Part shown: positions 1 to 11,320 of the stretch, piece by piece
Layout of the letters: each line of letters starts with the position of its first letter
Numbering within the stretch: position 1 is the stretch's first letter
Assembly: GCA_905147135.1 (NCBI GenBank)
Contig: LR990044.1
Coordinates: 19,041,622-19,105,621 of the forward strand
Direction: 5' to 3'
Length of the DNA stretch: 64,000 bases
Source: Blastobasis lacticolella
Taxonomy: Eukaryota; Arthropoda; Insecta; Lepidoptera; Blastobasidae
Program-made: the position numbers and the translations under genes
Notes under the pieces: generated by a model
Seen by the model: only the letters and a program-made list of their open reading frames with translations
What the model was told of the DNA's origin: nothing
The model's database searches: none

Positions 1-187
1 CTAGGTGACGGATTAACTAAATGTGTTATTATTTTAGTTAATTATAACACATTATTATTATTTGTTATTTTTATGTTTATGTTTTAAACTATAGCGGTTA
101 TTATCTACATTTTTAAAGGTATGTTCCGGGTTTCCTGCCACGTACCTTTGTTGACGAGTAGCCAGATATTTAGACTAGAGATGAAAC

Positions 188-272
188 GGATAGTTGTTTG
201 GCCGGATACCGGATACCGAATATCCGGCCAACCCATAAGCCGGATAGCCGAATATCCGGCGGCCGGATATTT
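188..272. repeat. CCGGATA-rich palindromic cluster
   Basis: GCCGGATA/TATCCGGC words repeat at least seven times in both orientations over 85 bp. Surrounding 1-1139 otherwise shows only AT-rich sequence with no gene. Confidence 0.6.
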
Positions 273-1139
273 GGCAGGACATAGTCTCTGAACAAGTCTG
301 TGCAAGCTATGAGCATGACTGAGAAATTAGACTGCATGTGTTTACGTGATTTCAAGTCTTCGTTCAATACCAATAATTTGAACTTTTGAACTTTGAACCT
401 CGGGCGGTACCCTCGATTCGAAATACGGGTAATCAGACCCAGCGTCGCGGACCAGAGTGTAGTGAAAGATTCTCTCAAGCTCGCATAAAAAGACACGAAA
501 CCGCATGCTACCTCTCAATGTAGGAGAAATTCGTATTTTTACTCAATTTATAACATTTTAATAACTTTATTTACCTTAGATTAACTTTGCAAAAAATATT
601 TTTTTGCCAACCTACGTACTAAATGAACAAGGGGTAGGTACCTAATCAACAGTGCTTTGATAAAGGAATATTCATAATTTTTGGGATTACTTTTTGCCTA
701 TGAATATAATCACTTTTATGTACAGTCGAGTTCATTAATATGTGAGCATTGCCAAGGCTTCAAATATAAATGTACATGGAAGGGAACTTATATATCTGAG
801 CAGATGTACATATGTTTGATTGATGAATTTCTAACTTTTGTAACCTGTACTTTTATGCTATAAAAAATTAATTTTTATGCATTCATTCAGTATTTGTTAT
901 TTCATTAATTCGTGATACCTACTTCTTTGTATGTTTTATTGTATACAATAAACCGTTAAATACATAAAGAAATGACGGAGAATTCACTGTTGTAAGATAA
1001 ATTAATCTCTGTAATCGCTGTACAGTAATACCTATTACATACTTGCAAATATTGTTGTAAATGCGGACATGGGACATGTGAACAAAATGCGGGAAAGCCG
1101 CTTACGTTTGGTTTGATATTTTCAGGTTGCTTGCTATCC

Positions 1140-1262
1140 AAAAACGCGAAGATGACGTTGTTATAAACGCGTTCCATTCCTTAGCCGTTCGCGTTATGAA
1201 GTTTTAACCAAAGCGGCTCAAGCGGATAGCTGGACGATTCGTAGAATGAAGCGTTCGCCCAG
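1140..1262 (-). mobile_element. LINE 3' fragment (family F)
   Basis: The - strand CTATCCGCTTGAGCCGCTTT and TAAGGAATGGAACGC match CTATCCGCACGAGCCGCTTT and GAGTGGAACGC at 17700-17762. Confidence 0.6.
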
Positions 1263-1530
1263 ATCGCGTTTGATTTGAGGGATAAAGAAATACGACCTTC
1301 TATATCCTATCTGTTCATTATTCGTGGTTGAGTATTCGCAGTTTCGTGCGTAAAACGTACGTAATGGAAAACCTGGATGTCTTATGCAGTTATAATTATA
1401 TTTATTTCAGTTTATGCGCTAAAGATAATTATTATCTCCCAAATCTTGTTATATAAAAGTATTACACAAACAGAAATAAAGCACAAGAAGCTAATCATAA
1501 TTAAGTCTTTACAGAGGCCGGTGGAAGAGC

Positions 1531-1845
1531 GTCGGTGGCCGAGTGGTTAAGGTATCCGTCTCGTAAGCGAGAGGTACCGGGTTCGAATCCCACAGCGGCC
1601 ATGTACCAATGACCCATTTCTGAGATTTCTACATTAGTTGAATGCTAACCAATGCTCTTATGGTGAAGGACAACATTGTAATGAAACCTGCAATTCCAAT
1701 CTGGTCAGGTTCCTCTGGTGGCAGAGTCACGGAGGTCAGATGGCAGTCGCTTCACAGTAATTATCTGATTTGGCAAATCCTGGCTCATGGTCAAGGCGGA
1801 GCCCGGGCCCTCGTGCGCGAGAGCACAGCCGGGACTACCGCCTAG
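1531..1845 (+). mobile_element. SINE-1, full length
   Basis: A tRNA-like head with A box TGGCCGAGTGGTTAAGG and B box GGGTTCGAATCCCAC is followed by a shared body: AATGCTAACCAATGCTCTTA, ATCTGGTCAGGTTCC, CTGATTTGGCAAATCCTGG, GTGCGCGAGAGCACAGCCGG. Ten or so other copies lie in the window. The anticodon loop is degenerate, so it is not a tRNA gene. Confidence 0.88.
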
Positions 1846-2120
1846 ATAATTATTTTTATTATTATTTACAGATGAATAGCTAAATGTAGAGAACGCATTA
1901 AAAGAAATTAACAGTGAATTAACTTTTAAAATGCCGTCATGAATTTATAACGTAGAGTGGTTTACACTCAAGATCATTAATGCATTTAAGTGGTATCATA
2001 ACACTTTATTCACGAGTGTTCGATTTACGGCTATTCTCCAAGATATCGGGTACCTTCAGGAGATAACAATCAATTATATTTAACGACTTCGTCAACACAA
2101 CATTCGGTTATAACGTTACT

Positions 2121-2560
2121 AGGGCCCTATTTTTGAATCCGCTCGCATGTGCTACTTTTGCGGTGGCAAGCGGGCCACCTGCTGGAAAGTGGTCACAACT
2201 GCCTATAGACATTAGCAACACCAAGAGCCAATGCGTTGCCCACCTCTATAACACGTTGCTCTCGCAGCAAAAAGACAAATGCCCCTCCACTGCCAAAGCC
2301 ACGGTTCCCCAAATCCCCACCCCATGGATCACTGGAACCTTACTCACCGGCAGAAACACAACACTATTTAAAAGAATATTGTTTAGCTGCGGTATTCCGT
2401 AAGGTGGAGGTACTTCCCCAGTCGGGCGGCTCTAATTCGAACGGGATACCTCTCTTAAAATCTCTTTCACACTCGTGGTAAGTTGCTAGAGATAGAAAAG
2501 ACAAGCACTAGAAACAAGCGCTCGAGTGGATGCGAGCGGTTTCAAAAATAGGATCCCAGG
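2121..2560. mobile_element. TIR element of the CTATTTTTGAA family, with LINE insertion
   Basis: Ends read GGGCCCTATTTTTGAATCCG (left) and CGGTTTCAAAAATAGGATCC (right), inverted. Next to the right arm is TCTCTTTCACACTCGTGGTA, the unit that is triplicated at 31633. A LINE 3' fragment (2150-2455) fills the middle. Confidence 0.7.
2150..2455 (-). mobile_element. LINE 3' end (family D) inside the TIR element
   Basis: On the - strand: GACTGGGGAAGTACCTCCAC, TAGTGTTGTGTTTCTGCCGG, GTGGGGATTTGGGGAACCGT and GGTGACCACTTTCC-like tail. Nearly the same sequence recurs at 23655-24000. Confidence 0.75.
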
Positions 2561-2962
2561 CCCGTAACCATAATGAATTTAGGGATTGACATATTATTCT
2601 GGGTTATGAGCTATATTAGTGCCAAATTTTATCAAAATCCGCTTAGCGGTTTTGGCTTGAAGGCAGTAGCAAACGTCAAACATACGAATTTTCGCAATTT
2701 ATATCATTATTATTATTCAACTTAGTATTAATGCAAAGATGATACAGACAGACAAATACCAGCTCCACATATCAATCAATCGGGCGAAGTCGATTGTTTC
2801 AAGATTTTTTTATCAGTTGCCGTGGAAGAATATAATAACAATGCAATGAGATGACACACAAACGATTATATGAAGTTAGAGGCTACTAGAGTAAGGAGCT
2901 ATTATTATTTGCTTTTGGTTTTTTCATTTTTAAAATAACTTTTTATCATTTTATTATTTACC

Positions 2963-3170
2963 CGACCTGGCGCGACTTCGTTGGCGTACACCTATTTTAT
3001 TCATTCCTACCCTTTTTTCTTATTTGCAAACCTTCCTCTTGAATCAATCTATCTATTACTGAAAACCGGATTAAATTCCGTTGCGTAGGTTAAAAGATCT
3101 AAGCGTACATAAATACATAGATATATAAAAACAGAAGACGGGAAACGACTTTGTTTTATACTATACTAGC
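2963..3170 (+). repeat. GGCCCGGCGCGACTTCG dispersed repeat
   Basis: CTGGCGCGACTTCGTTGGCG, TCTTGAATCAATCTATCTAT, TTCCGTTGCGTAGGTTAAAA, GACGGGAAACGACTTTG. Sibling copies are at 25680, 30925, 54470, 62575 and (reverse) 16550. Confidence 0.75.
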
Positions 3171-3172
3171 TG

Positions 3173-3408
3173 ACCCGGCAAACGTTGTTTTGCCATATAA
3201 ATAATTTCTTGTCTAAAAAATAAAATAAAAAGTTTAGGGGTGGACTACCCCTAACATTTAGGGGGATGAAAAATAGATGTTGGCCGATTCTCATAGATAC
3301 CGGATAAGCACAAAAAATTTCATCAAAATCGGTCAAGCCGTTTCGGAGGAGTATGGCAACGAAAACTGTGACACGAGAATTTTATATATATATATATATA
3401 TAGATAAA
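3173..3408 (+). repeat. CTAGCTGACCCGGC dispersed repeat with TA-run end
   Basis: Starts ACTAGCTGACCCGGCAAACG. It contains AAAATCGGTCAAGCCGTTTC and ends in a TA dinucleotide run (3385-3404). I recall this motif as widespread in arthropod genomes; class uncertain. Confidence 0.65.
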
Positions 3409-3584
3409 GATCATTAGCTAAAGATTTTACGTTAGGAATTTACTTAACAACAGTCAAATTGAACCTAAAAAGACAAAAGTAGTGCACGTTTTTAATAACT
3501 ATTATCAACACAAATATAATTTAACTAGTGGGCCCGGCGCGACTTCGTTCGCGTTGCGTTCTACCTTTACCCCTCCCTACATAC

Positions 3585-3838
3585 ATCACACTCCGTAACA
3601 GTCCCCTGCAGGACTTAGGGCCTCTCCCACAAAAGGGGAGGTTATTGCCATAATCTCCACGCTTGGCAGGCGGGTTGGAGATCGCAGTGATTAAATATAG
3701 CAATGGAAAATGCTGCTGCCCAGTTTCCAGCCTACGGAGACTCATGATATTTTGCCTTGAAAACATTACTCGACTTGTACGACACCCATGAGTGTAAGGG
3801 GTTGGTGCTATTCTACTCCGCCGGACACCACACGGCTC
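3585..3838 (-). mobile_element. RTE-type 3' end (family C)
   Basis: Reverse orientation: CCTGCAGGACTTAGGGCCTC, GGCGGGTTGGAGATCGCAGT, GGTTGGTGCTATTCTACTCC, CGGACACCACACGGC. It directly follows a head of the GGCCCGGCGCGACTTCG repeat at 3530-3575. Confidence 0.8.
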
Positions 3839-4619
3839 AAGCTAACGTACTTTTCCTATTTAACTTTAATTTAAAACCGATTTACAAATCGGTTAATTCG
3901 TTCGTTTTTGAGTTTATCCATTACATACAAATAAACAAACATATATACAAAGCTACAAAATCAAATCTTTTCTCTTTTAGTATATTTTCTGTTATAAGTA
4001 TAAGCATAGATATTTAGATTGACTTGTTTAAATACCTAAATGTAGATTCATTTATAGATTTCTGTGGATAATACTCACCGTTATCTTACTCTATTTTTAC
4101 CTTTTTCTCTTGAAACGTACTTATTTGTAGTGCAGTAGAGTTCAATTTTAATCGACATCAATGATGTCGGTATGAAACTTGTCGGATTGTCAAGGAAGTC
4201 AGAAGTCAAAAGCGTTAGTCGACTTCGAAAAGGCTTTCTTACGAATAAAAAATTATCCAACTGCATATGTGGGAAATATAAAAAATGTCTTTTTCTATTA
4301 TTTATCCTAGTATTCAACCTTAACGTCATACGGGCTCTACGTAGTTGTGATTGATGCTACCGCATTGGGTACAGTATGAGGGTATATACGACGGATATTA
4401 GCGGCCACACATAATTTAAATCATAACCTAATAGACAGAAAAATGACATACAATGAAAGATGCCATTGGGAACGGACACAATAATTATAATAATTGTTAT
4501 TCGTTTGTATTTTGTTTGTTAAATAGATCGATTTACCTTTTTTTTTCATATTTTTTATACTGTCGTGTTGTGGCGTCTTTGGTGTACTAATAAAACCTTT
4601 TTTTTCTTTTATATAACCA

Positions 4620-4860
4620 TTCTAAAAATTCGACCTACCCCCGAGCAAGTTTACATATACTGAAATATTTTCTAAATCACTGGACCGATTTTAATGAAAT
4701 AAAGTAAAGAATCATCTTAGTTAAACTGCCTTTCAAATAGAGAAAACCGTATTGAAATCGGCCCATCCGTTCAGGAGCTACGATGCCACAGACAGAGACA
4801 CAAAGCAACAGATACATACGTCAAACTTATAACACCGTTTTTTGTCCGGAGTTAGAAAAT
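4620..4860 (+). repeat. Dispersed repeat (AAATCGGCCCATCCGTTC family)
   Basis: ACCGATTTTAATGAAATAAA, AACTGCCTTTCAAATAGAGA and ATACGTCAAACTTATAACAC recur in order at 8520-8840 and in part at 12930-13070. Confidence 0.65.
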
Positions 4861-6260
4861 AAAAAAAACTTACGATAATGACAACGAAGTAAATACCTTT
4901 CTCTGTAAAAATACAATACGAAGCCATGGATTACTTTTTGTAGTTTAAAAATAATTATTCTCTACTTTATTTGTTGTTGATCGAATTGCGCAAGCGCGCC
5001 GGAAGATGTCAACGTTGTCATCGTGGCATTGGCTATGTCAAAATTGTTACTTTTAAATTCAATAATTATTTTAAACAGTGGAAAATACTGGTCATAAAAT
5101 TTTTAGTACTTATCTACAATTGATATATTTACTGGCTAATAACGATGAATGATTTTCTTTAATATGCAAGATTTTTACGAACAAACACGAAGACATGTGA
5201 AAGTAAATAAAAGCTCGTAAAACTGCCTACACTTGACCAAGTAAATAAGTTAAAACCTAAATTACAATATACAGATGCTGCTAAATATCTTTGCAATTTG
5301 GCAATGAATATTGTACACTGTATTTTTTCTTCTATAGATTCTAATGGTGTACTTACTGCGCAAATGTCTGAAGGAATATATTACGGGAGCGTTCGTAAAA
5401 CAAATGTTCACAATTACTGTAAATCTATTAACACTAAACAGTCTGCCCGAGAGTTCTTTTAAAGTGCATGGTAAGTATTTTGAATTTTATTGCCATGTAG
5501 TGTTTTGGTTAGAATTGACGTGTAGTCACTGTACGGTGCTGTTATGTAGAGTCCTGCTCTCTTATAAAGTTTCAAATCAAACATGAAACTTGTTTAGGTT
5601 TATTAAGATAGTTTTAGAGCTTAAGATCACTTTGGGAACGCTATACTTGGATGAATGCTAAAAGTCAAAGAAGTATTTTATTTTCCTGTTATTTGGGTGC
5701 AAATCCTAGATTGCACACAACATTTTAGCTTTCTAGCACTTTGGGAAGTAGGTACCCTTTAGATTAAAATTTTTTTGCTGTCTTGCGTCCCACATTATAG
5801 ATTCGGCTAAAAGTCACTCTCATTTATTAATTTTCTCATTAGGTGCAAATCCTAGCCTGTGTACCAAATTTCAGCTTCCTACGACTTCAGGTAGTGCCCT
5901 AGAGGATGTTATGAAAAGTTTGTGAGTGAGTCAGTCAGTCAGTCAGTGTTCAAATCGTAGTGTTTTAGGTGCTTATAAAATCCAATGTATAAAAGCTAGA
6001 CAGTTGAAACTTGGTGGTATAAGTCTACGTACATCGGATCTTAAAATTTGAGCTGTCTAGCATTACCCAGCGCAAAGATATGAGTGTCTGAAAATTCGAC
6101 GAAACGCTTCGAGAAGAGGTAGTTAGTGCCCCCTTTTTTTTGTTCGACTTGGCTTGGCAGTGCCCCCAATATTGGAAGTGATTACACTGCGAGAACGGAT
6201 GGTAATTTGTTTTGTGGTTACTCCTGTAGGAATTATTTACTAATTTATGTCAAATATATC
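4861..6260. other. Gene-poor AT-rich stretch
   Basis: Contains the weak open frame at 5239-5462 and a repeat with GTGAGTGAGTCAGTCAGTCA at 5921. Two similar blocks mention GGTGCAAATCCTAG (5696, 5842). Nothing else supported. Confidence 0.5.
5239..5462 (+). CDS. Short unrecognised open frame
   Basis: A frame open for about 74 codons from after a TGA at 5235, including AAKYLCNLAMNIVHCIFSSI and GVLTAQMSEGIYYGSVRKTN, ending in TAA. No start at its head and no family recognised. It could be a decayed transposon coding piece. Confidence 0.15.
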
Positions 6261-6261
6261 T

Positions 6262-6370
6262 CATCATCTTCATGTTGCGCCCCCGCGCTACACGCGGGTG
6301 CCCGGGGTCCGCCTTCCTGCTATTCCTAGTCCACTTTGCTCGGTCTTCGGCATCCTTCATAGTGAGTCCG
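6262..6370 (-). mobile_element. RTE-like C-terminal fragment
   Basis: CCACTTTGCTCGGTCTTCGG (+) reads on the - strand as a KDAEDRAKW-like block, as at 36400-36515. CATCATCTTCATG is the decayed simple tail. Confidence 0.6.
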
Positions 6371-7500
6371 TTGGCATGTCAAATCTATCTATGGCTAAAT
6401 AAATCAATTTTGTAGAATTTCCCAAATTTTATCTAATCCAAGTACCAAGAGAAAAAACAAATTAAAACTTTAAAAATACCAAATAAAATAACAAACATAT
6501 AAACAATCCATATTGTCTGAGATAAAATACGCTTATTCGATACTCGACGAAATTAAATAAATAAATAACGATTCAGACTTATGTACAGGTATGTATAAGA
6601 TTCAGGACAATAACATTCCGTTTGTTCCGCGTATAATCTAAAGCAGATATTCACCAAAATAAGCAATCAAACATCCAAATCTCGACAGAAATAATTGTTC
6701 ATGACTTCATTTTCAACTCGGCCGCAAGTCAAACCTGAGACCCTGTGCATAGCAACCAACACTGCGAAATCGCAACATAATAGATTCTATTCTACCCTAG
6801 ACAAATGCGCTAAACATATATCGTCATACGAATTTCTACCCTTTAACCTCTAATAAGAGTACAATTTACCTTCACCACATAACTACGAGAGAGGATAATC
6901 TACGTGCAAGTAAGAGGAAAAAGAAAAGTGTTTGTTTTTCAATTGATGCAGCGTATAATTAAGTGGACGCTAGGATTACCTACTACAATGACAGTTGCGA
7001 CACTCGCCCACTTATACTGCAAATGCATTGATATCGCCACTATCGATTGTTTTCATTGAAAACTTATTCAACGTGTTCTGTTTGCTCATTTATCTGATCA
7101 GGCCAAGAATTCCGAAGTGGATTCCTTTTCGTGTTTTGATCACTTCGTAGAACATTCCTGTTCAGTTTGCCTTGTTAAATTTTCCCTTTAATCGTCTCAG
7201 GATGTTTCATAGTGATGACGACCGTATGTTACAGGTCACAGTTTTTAATGTTTACAACGTTAAAAGTGATGAAAGCAAACATAAACGCGTATGGTAAACG
7301 TTACAGCTGCTGAATCAAATGATATCAAGATGCTTTGTGCGCAGACCAGACGCAGATATCATTGACATCTCAAAATATAAAAATAAAACCGTTTTAATAC
7401 AAGATCGACGTTGCTACGACACACTAGCATTGGATGTATGGTACAGTTTCTGCAACGGCGTAAAGTCAGGTCCCCTAGAAATCTAGATATATAGCGAATA
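6371..7500. other. Stretch with no supported gene
   Basis: AT-rich, no repeat recognised. It is inside the inferred first intron of the K2P channel gene on the - strand. Confidence 0.5.
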
Positions 7501-7517
7501 TTAGTCGCGTTACTTAC

Positions 7518-7662
7518 TTTGGATTTGGATCCTTTCCAATTTGTCTTCGGCACGTTCAGCCAACTCCAATGGGCTCTGGATGTGGTAGAATATGCTGGCA
7601 CCGACGAAAAGGTACACGATGTGCAGCGCCAGCATGCACGCCAATTGCTTCTTGGACATCAT
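7518..7662 (-). CDS. First coding exon of an Ork1-like two-pore K+ channel
   Basis: On the - strand, ATGATG at 7662-7657 opens a frame of 48 codons plus one base, ending at a strong donor (CCAAA|GTAAGT). The translation MMSKKQLACMLALHIVYLFV, then GASIFYHI, contains one hydrophobic segment (about residues 7-28) followed by an acidic/basic stretch with ERAEDKLERI. This closely resembles the N-terminus of insect Ork1-type K2P leak channels as I recall it (YL..GA.I.YHI, then RAE). The pore exons (GYG filter) are not visible in 1-7500 on this strand, so they must lie beyond the left edge, making intron 1 longer than 7.5 kb. K2P channels set resting potential at the plasma membrane. Another single-pass N-terminus is the main alternative. 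Confidence 0.7.
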
Positions 7663-7781
7663 CTTGACTAGTTTATCAATAAACCTCTTATTCGCAATAA
7701 AAAATTAATATATAATAAGTAAGTACTCTTCAAATTATCACAGCTCCGTCGAGTCCTTAGCGAAACTCTCACTAACAGTCT

Positions 7782-7940
7782 TTAGAGAAAAATCCATTTT
7801 GTCCACACGTAAGGCAAAACAAGCTGGAGCATCAGCAGCCTGAGTATCTTCAGGGTGTCGATGAAGCGGTTCTGGATGTAGCTGATATCTTTAATCGCGC
7901 CTTTTTGGATGCACATGGTCCCGTCGTCTTCATTGGGGCA
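7782..7940 (-). CDS. Unrecognised open frame upstream of the K2P exon
   Basis: An open - strand frame follows an acceptor-like TGTACCAG and reads CPNEDDGTMCIQKGAIKDIS, then YIQNRFIDTLKILRLLMLQL, ending in TAA at 7784-7782. Third codon positions are rich in G/C (gac, atc, cag, ctg), unlike flanking AT-rich DNA. It could be an exon of an unknown gene, a uORF (ATG at 7916) in the K2P leader, or chance. I do not recognise the family. Confidence 0.3.
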   Translation of the reverse strand, partial: CPNEDDGTMCIQKGAIKDISYIQNRFIDTLKILRLLMLQLVLPYVWTKWIFL

Positions 7941-8019
7941 CTGGTACACTCAGAGTCTTGCACATTATTGTGGAAAAAAGTTGAGAAGTTGAGTAAAACT
8001 AGAAAAACCGAAGTGTAAG

Positions 8020-8120
8020 GCGCTTCCCGATCGGCGGACGTTCGACCCGGGCGCTCGTTCCGATCGAATGACTCCCGGTGCGCGCGCGCTTGCGAATCGT
8101 CCGCATCTAGCGTACACCTG
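8020..8120. promoter_or_regulatory. GC- and CpG-rich patch upstream of the K2P exon
   Basis: Dense CG dinucleotides (cggcggacgttcgacccggg and cgcgcgcgcttgcg) stand out from AT-rich surroundings, 360-460 bp upstream of the K2P start. It may be the promoter or first non-coding exon; no TATA or initiator is assigned. Confidence 0.3.
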
Positions 8121-8514
8121 CTTTTTTTATACAACCAGCTCTAAATGTTTGACGACAACTCGCATTAACTCGTCGTAAAGGATAATTGTAAGGTTATTGC
8201 CGGTGTACGCGCACGCTCGCTCTGACGCAGTGATAATGCCTTTGCTCGGGAAAGATTTTCGTTTATAACCGGGATTATGCCGGATTCGCACCGTGATAGT
8301 ACTATGTGAAGAGAGCGTTACATCATGCAGGCCGATAGCGAATTCTTCCAAACTAATTCAGCCTTCGTTTGACGTAATTAGGATCGGCAGGCGGGGCTCT
8401 GCGGCAATGGTGTGGGTTTCTCGAATTTAATTTTAATTCGTTACAAAAAAAATTATTCGTAGATGTGGTTTTTGCAATGAAGGAAGTATATAAATATTAC
8501 CTAACCGACAGAAA

Positions 8515-8845
8515 TACGTCCAAATACTCCCGACCAAGTTTATTCAAATATTTTTTAAACTACTTAACCGATTTTAATAAAACAAAGCTTGGGACCATCA
8601 AAATTAAACTGTCTTTCAAATAAACCGCATTGAAATCGGTCTATACGTTCACGAGCTACGATACCCCAGACAGGCATTCACCTCCACAGATATTGGAAGA
8701 AATTTCTTTTTAGAAATAAGTTGTGCCTGTTGTGTCATTTATAATTGTGTTTTTACCTGTATGTTTTACTGTGTACAATAAATAGTTAAATAAATATATA
8801 AATAAAATATATACGTCAAAGTTATACCACGCCTCTTTTTTCATC
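8515..8845 (+). repeat. Dispersed repeat (same family as 4620), interrupted
   Basis: ACCGATTTTAATAAAACAAA and AACTGTCTTTCAAATAAACC lead to CACGAGCTACGATACCCCAG. A LINE-tail scrap (TGTACAATAAATAGTTAAAT) sits before TACGTCAAAGTTATACCACG. Confidence 0.6.
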
Positions 8846-9880
8846 AGGGGTAAAGTACTTGGACAAAATATACTTAAATATTTTTGAATTTGCAGTCTGA
8901 AAAATGTTTTACGACAAACCTCTCAAAGATAACACCTAATACTTTTGTCATTTTCTCTTATTTTATCATAACAAACGCATAAAAAAGGAGACAAATACAT
9001 TTAGACGCGGAATGCAGAACCCTGTCTCAATTACAATTTATCTGATTCGCCGTTCGGTGTTTCTATACATGTGTTTAGTATCAATTAATGTTTTTGTAAC
9101 GCTGATAACTGAACACGCTACACTCATGTCAATGAGATGTTGCACAATTTTGTCTATTGTTTTTGATTTATTGTTGACAATATCATTCACAAAAGAACTT
9201 ATAATCGGTAAATAGAACATCGAACATTCGTGATCATATTTTACAAAGGGTGGTCTATCTGCTATTTTGATTTGAATAAAAGAAAAGAAAAATGATGAGA
9301 CCACGATGATCATGAAACTGCATTATGTGAATTTTAGATGTTACAGGTATGTAACTATCCAGCGCCAGACATAAGCGGTTTGTCTACTCTTATCATATCA
9401 TCATCAGACCATACCTAATCGCTTCTTGAAGCTAAGACTTCCTCACAGATCCTGATGAGAGTGGATTATGCCTTAATCCAATCTGGCCTAGGACGGATTG
9501 GCGAGTGACATGATTATGATATAAACAAACTATCACCATATAAGCCAAATCATTCTTGACGTGATCGTGGACATGACATGTAGTGATTTAACGAGTGGTA
9601 GATATTCGCCTTTGAATGTCACAACAAATCTTTCTGCTAGCAGAGATACAAGACTTCGTGTAAAGAGCTAGCTTAATTTTGCTCCATTGCATTGGTGAGT
9701 TTAGATTTCTTTTTATGTTACTTCAGAATCAAACACCTGATGGAAAGTGGTGACTGTCGTCCAAAACATAGATTTAAGTAACAAAAATGCAGAACCAACC
9801 ACAGATACATTGTTACTGTGAGGACAAAAATTCAAATCTTCAACAACACAACCAATCACATAAATTCAATCAGCATCACA
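8846..9880. other. Stretch with no supported gene
   Basis: 9395-9520 resembles a retroelement 3' end (TCATATCATCATCAGACCAT, CTTCCTCACAGATCCTGATG, GTGACATGATTATGATAT). The rest is AT-rich. Confidence 0.45.
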
Positions 9881-9978
9881 ACGGATAGTCGAGTGGTACG
9901 CATCAAGGCGGACTCTCAGACTTGACAGAAACCTACCACTGGTTAAATGTTAAACATATTTTATTAGTCGATATCAAC

Positions 9979-10315
9979 TGAGGATTTGGTTAAGTTATCC
10001 GTCTCGTAAACAAGAGGTGCCGGTTTTCGAATACCACTGCGGCCTTGTACTATGAGTATGACTCTATTCTGTACATTAGTTGAATACTAACTAATACTCT
10101 TACGGTGAGGGAAAAACATCGTGTCGAAACCTGCACATTACTGCATTTTCGGCTGAATGTGTAACCATGATCTAATTTGGTCAAGTTCCCTGGTAGCAGG
10201 ATCACGGAGTTCAGATAGCAGTCGCTTCACTGTACTTATCTGATCTGCCAAATCCTGGATCATGGTCAAGGCGGACCCCTCGAGCGCGAGAGCACAACCG
10301 GGACATTAACGCCAA
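9979..10315 (+). mobile_element. SINE-1 copy, diverged
   Basis: TATCCGTCTCGTAAACAAGA, CGGTGAGGGAAAAACATCGT, CTGATCTGCCAAATCCTGG and GAGCGCGAGAGCACAACCGG match the SINE-1 body. The A box is decayed. Confidence 0.8.
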
Positions 10316-10317
10316 CA

Positions 10318-10680
10318 TATTATTGACTTTTATCTGCCGAGGATTTGATAACGTAACATCCTTAGCGTCATATATATCGCGGATATTAAAGTGCCATGTA
10401 TACGCTGGTTTGGTCACGTGCTGCAAAAGCCTTAGCGATCCTGCCGAACTCAAGAAAAGGCACTCGTGCGATGTATGACAGATTTTCAGGACGACAGATT
10501 CTGAAGAGGTCAGTTTCTTATTTGGTCAGATTCGGTCTTCGCTGTGTCGGATACGAGAGCCAATGGATGGTCAGGATGAAACGGAGGTTGCTAAAGATCG
10601 GGCGAAGTAGAGGAGGAAGAGTAGGAAACTCCCCTGGCGGAGGACAGGATTGACCACAGGACGATGATTATGAAAAGTCT
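10318..10680 (+). mobile_element. RTE-like C-terminal fragment
   Basis: ADIKVPCIRWFGHVLQKP in one frame is the RTE thumb/C-terminal signature. Downstream frames are broken, ending near ACAGGACGATGATTATGAAA. Confidence 0.65.
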
Positions 10681-10771
10681 GCTGAGGATCTGAGAACGTT
10701 TGGAATAACAAATTCTGAATTGGAGACCGTGTATCGGTAAGTTCAATGTAGGGCATTCTCCATCGTCAGAG

Positions 10772-11320
10772 AGTGTCGGTGACCTAATGGTTAAGAGCCT
10801 TTTGACGCTTTATGTTAGATTGACAGAATGTCAGAGTAGCAGAATGCCAGATTACCAGGATGCCAGATTCATTCTTCATAAGCCATTTTCGTATTAATCA
10901 AAAACTTGAGCGTGGTGATCGGTCATTAGAGATTATTAACTTTTTTTTGTGAATGAAAAATATTCACTGGGTCGCGGTAAAAAGATTCTATTTACAAGGC
11001 AATAAGATTTCCTCGTAAATAGAATCTCGTACCACAATGTACCGGGTTCGAATCCCAGTGCCGCCTTTTACCAATTACACTTTTCTGAGTTATGTACATT
11101 AGCACAACACTAACCAAAGCTCTTACGGGAAAACATTGTGAGTGTGTAACTACGATCCAATCTGGTCAGGTTCCAGGTTCAGGTTGTTAGGATTACGGAG
11201 GTCAGATGGCAGTTGTTCCACTGTAATTACCTGATCTGCCAATACCTTGACCATGGTGCCTATGGGACCCCGTGCCTTCGCTTGCGAGAGCGTAACTGGG
11301 ACATTAACGCCAAAGATGAC
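10772..11320 (+). mobile_element. SINE-1 copy, interrupted
   Basis: The head (GTCGGTGACCTAATGGTTAAG) is at 10772. The B box and body (GTACCGGGTTCGAATCCCAG, ATCCAATCTGGTCAGGTTCC, CTGATCTGCCAATACC) are at 11039-11320. About 230 bp of unrelated sequence, including short CAGAATG/CCAGATT direct repeats, separates them. Confidence 0.65.

Noticed and set aside
956..1177. 73-aa - strand open frame (MERVYNNVIFAFLDSKQ...) as a K2P exon or gene
   Set aside because: Its DNA matches the LINE family F 3' end at 17700-17762 (CTATCCGC..GAGCCGCTTTGG), so it is retroelement debris.
1531..1605. tRNA gene at the head of SINE-1 copies
   Set aside because: A and B boxes are present but the anticodon stem-loop is degenerate, and the same head is followed by a common repeat body in many copies.
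6302..6365. CRISPR-like or bacterial insertions
   Set aside because: No regularly spaced short repeats and no prokaryotic gene structure anywhere; the window is eukaryotic.
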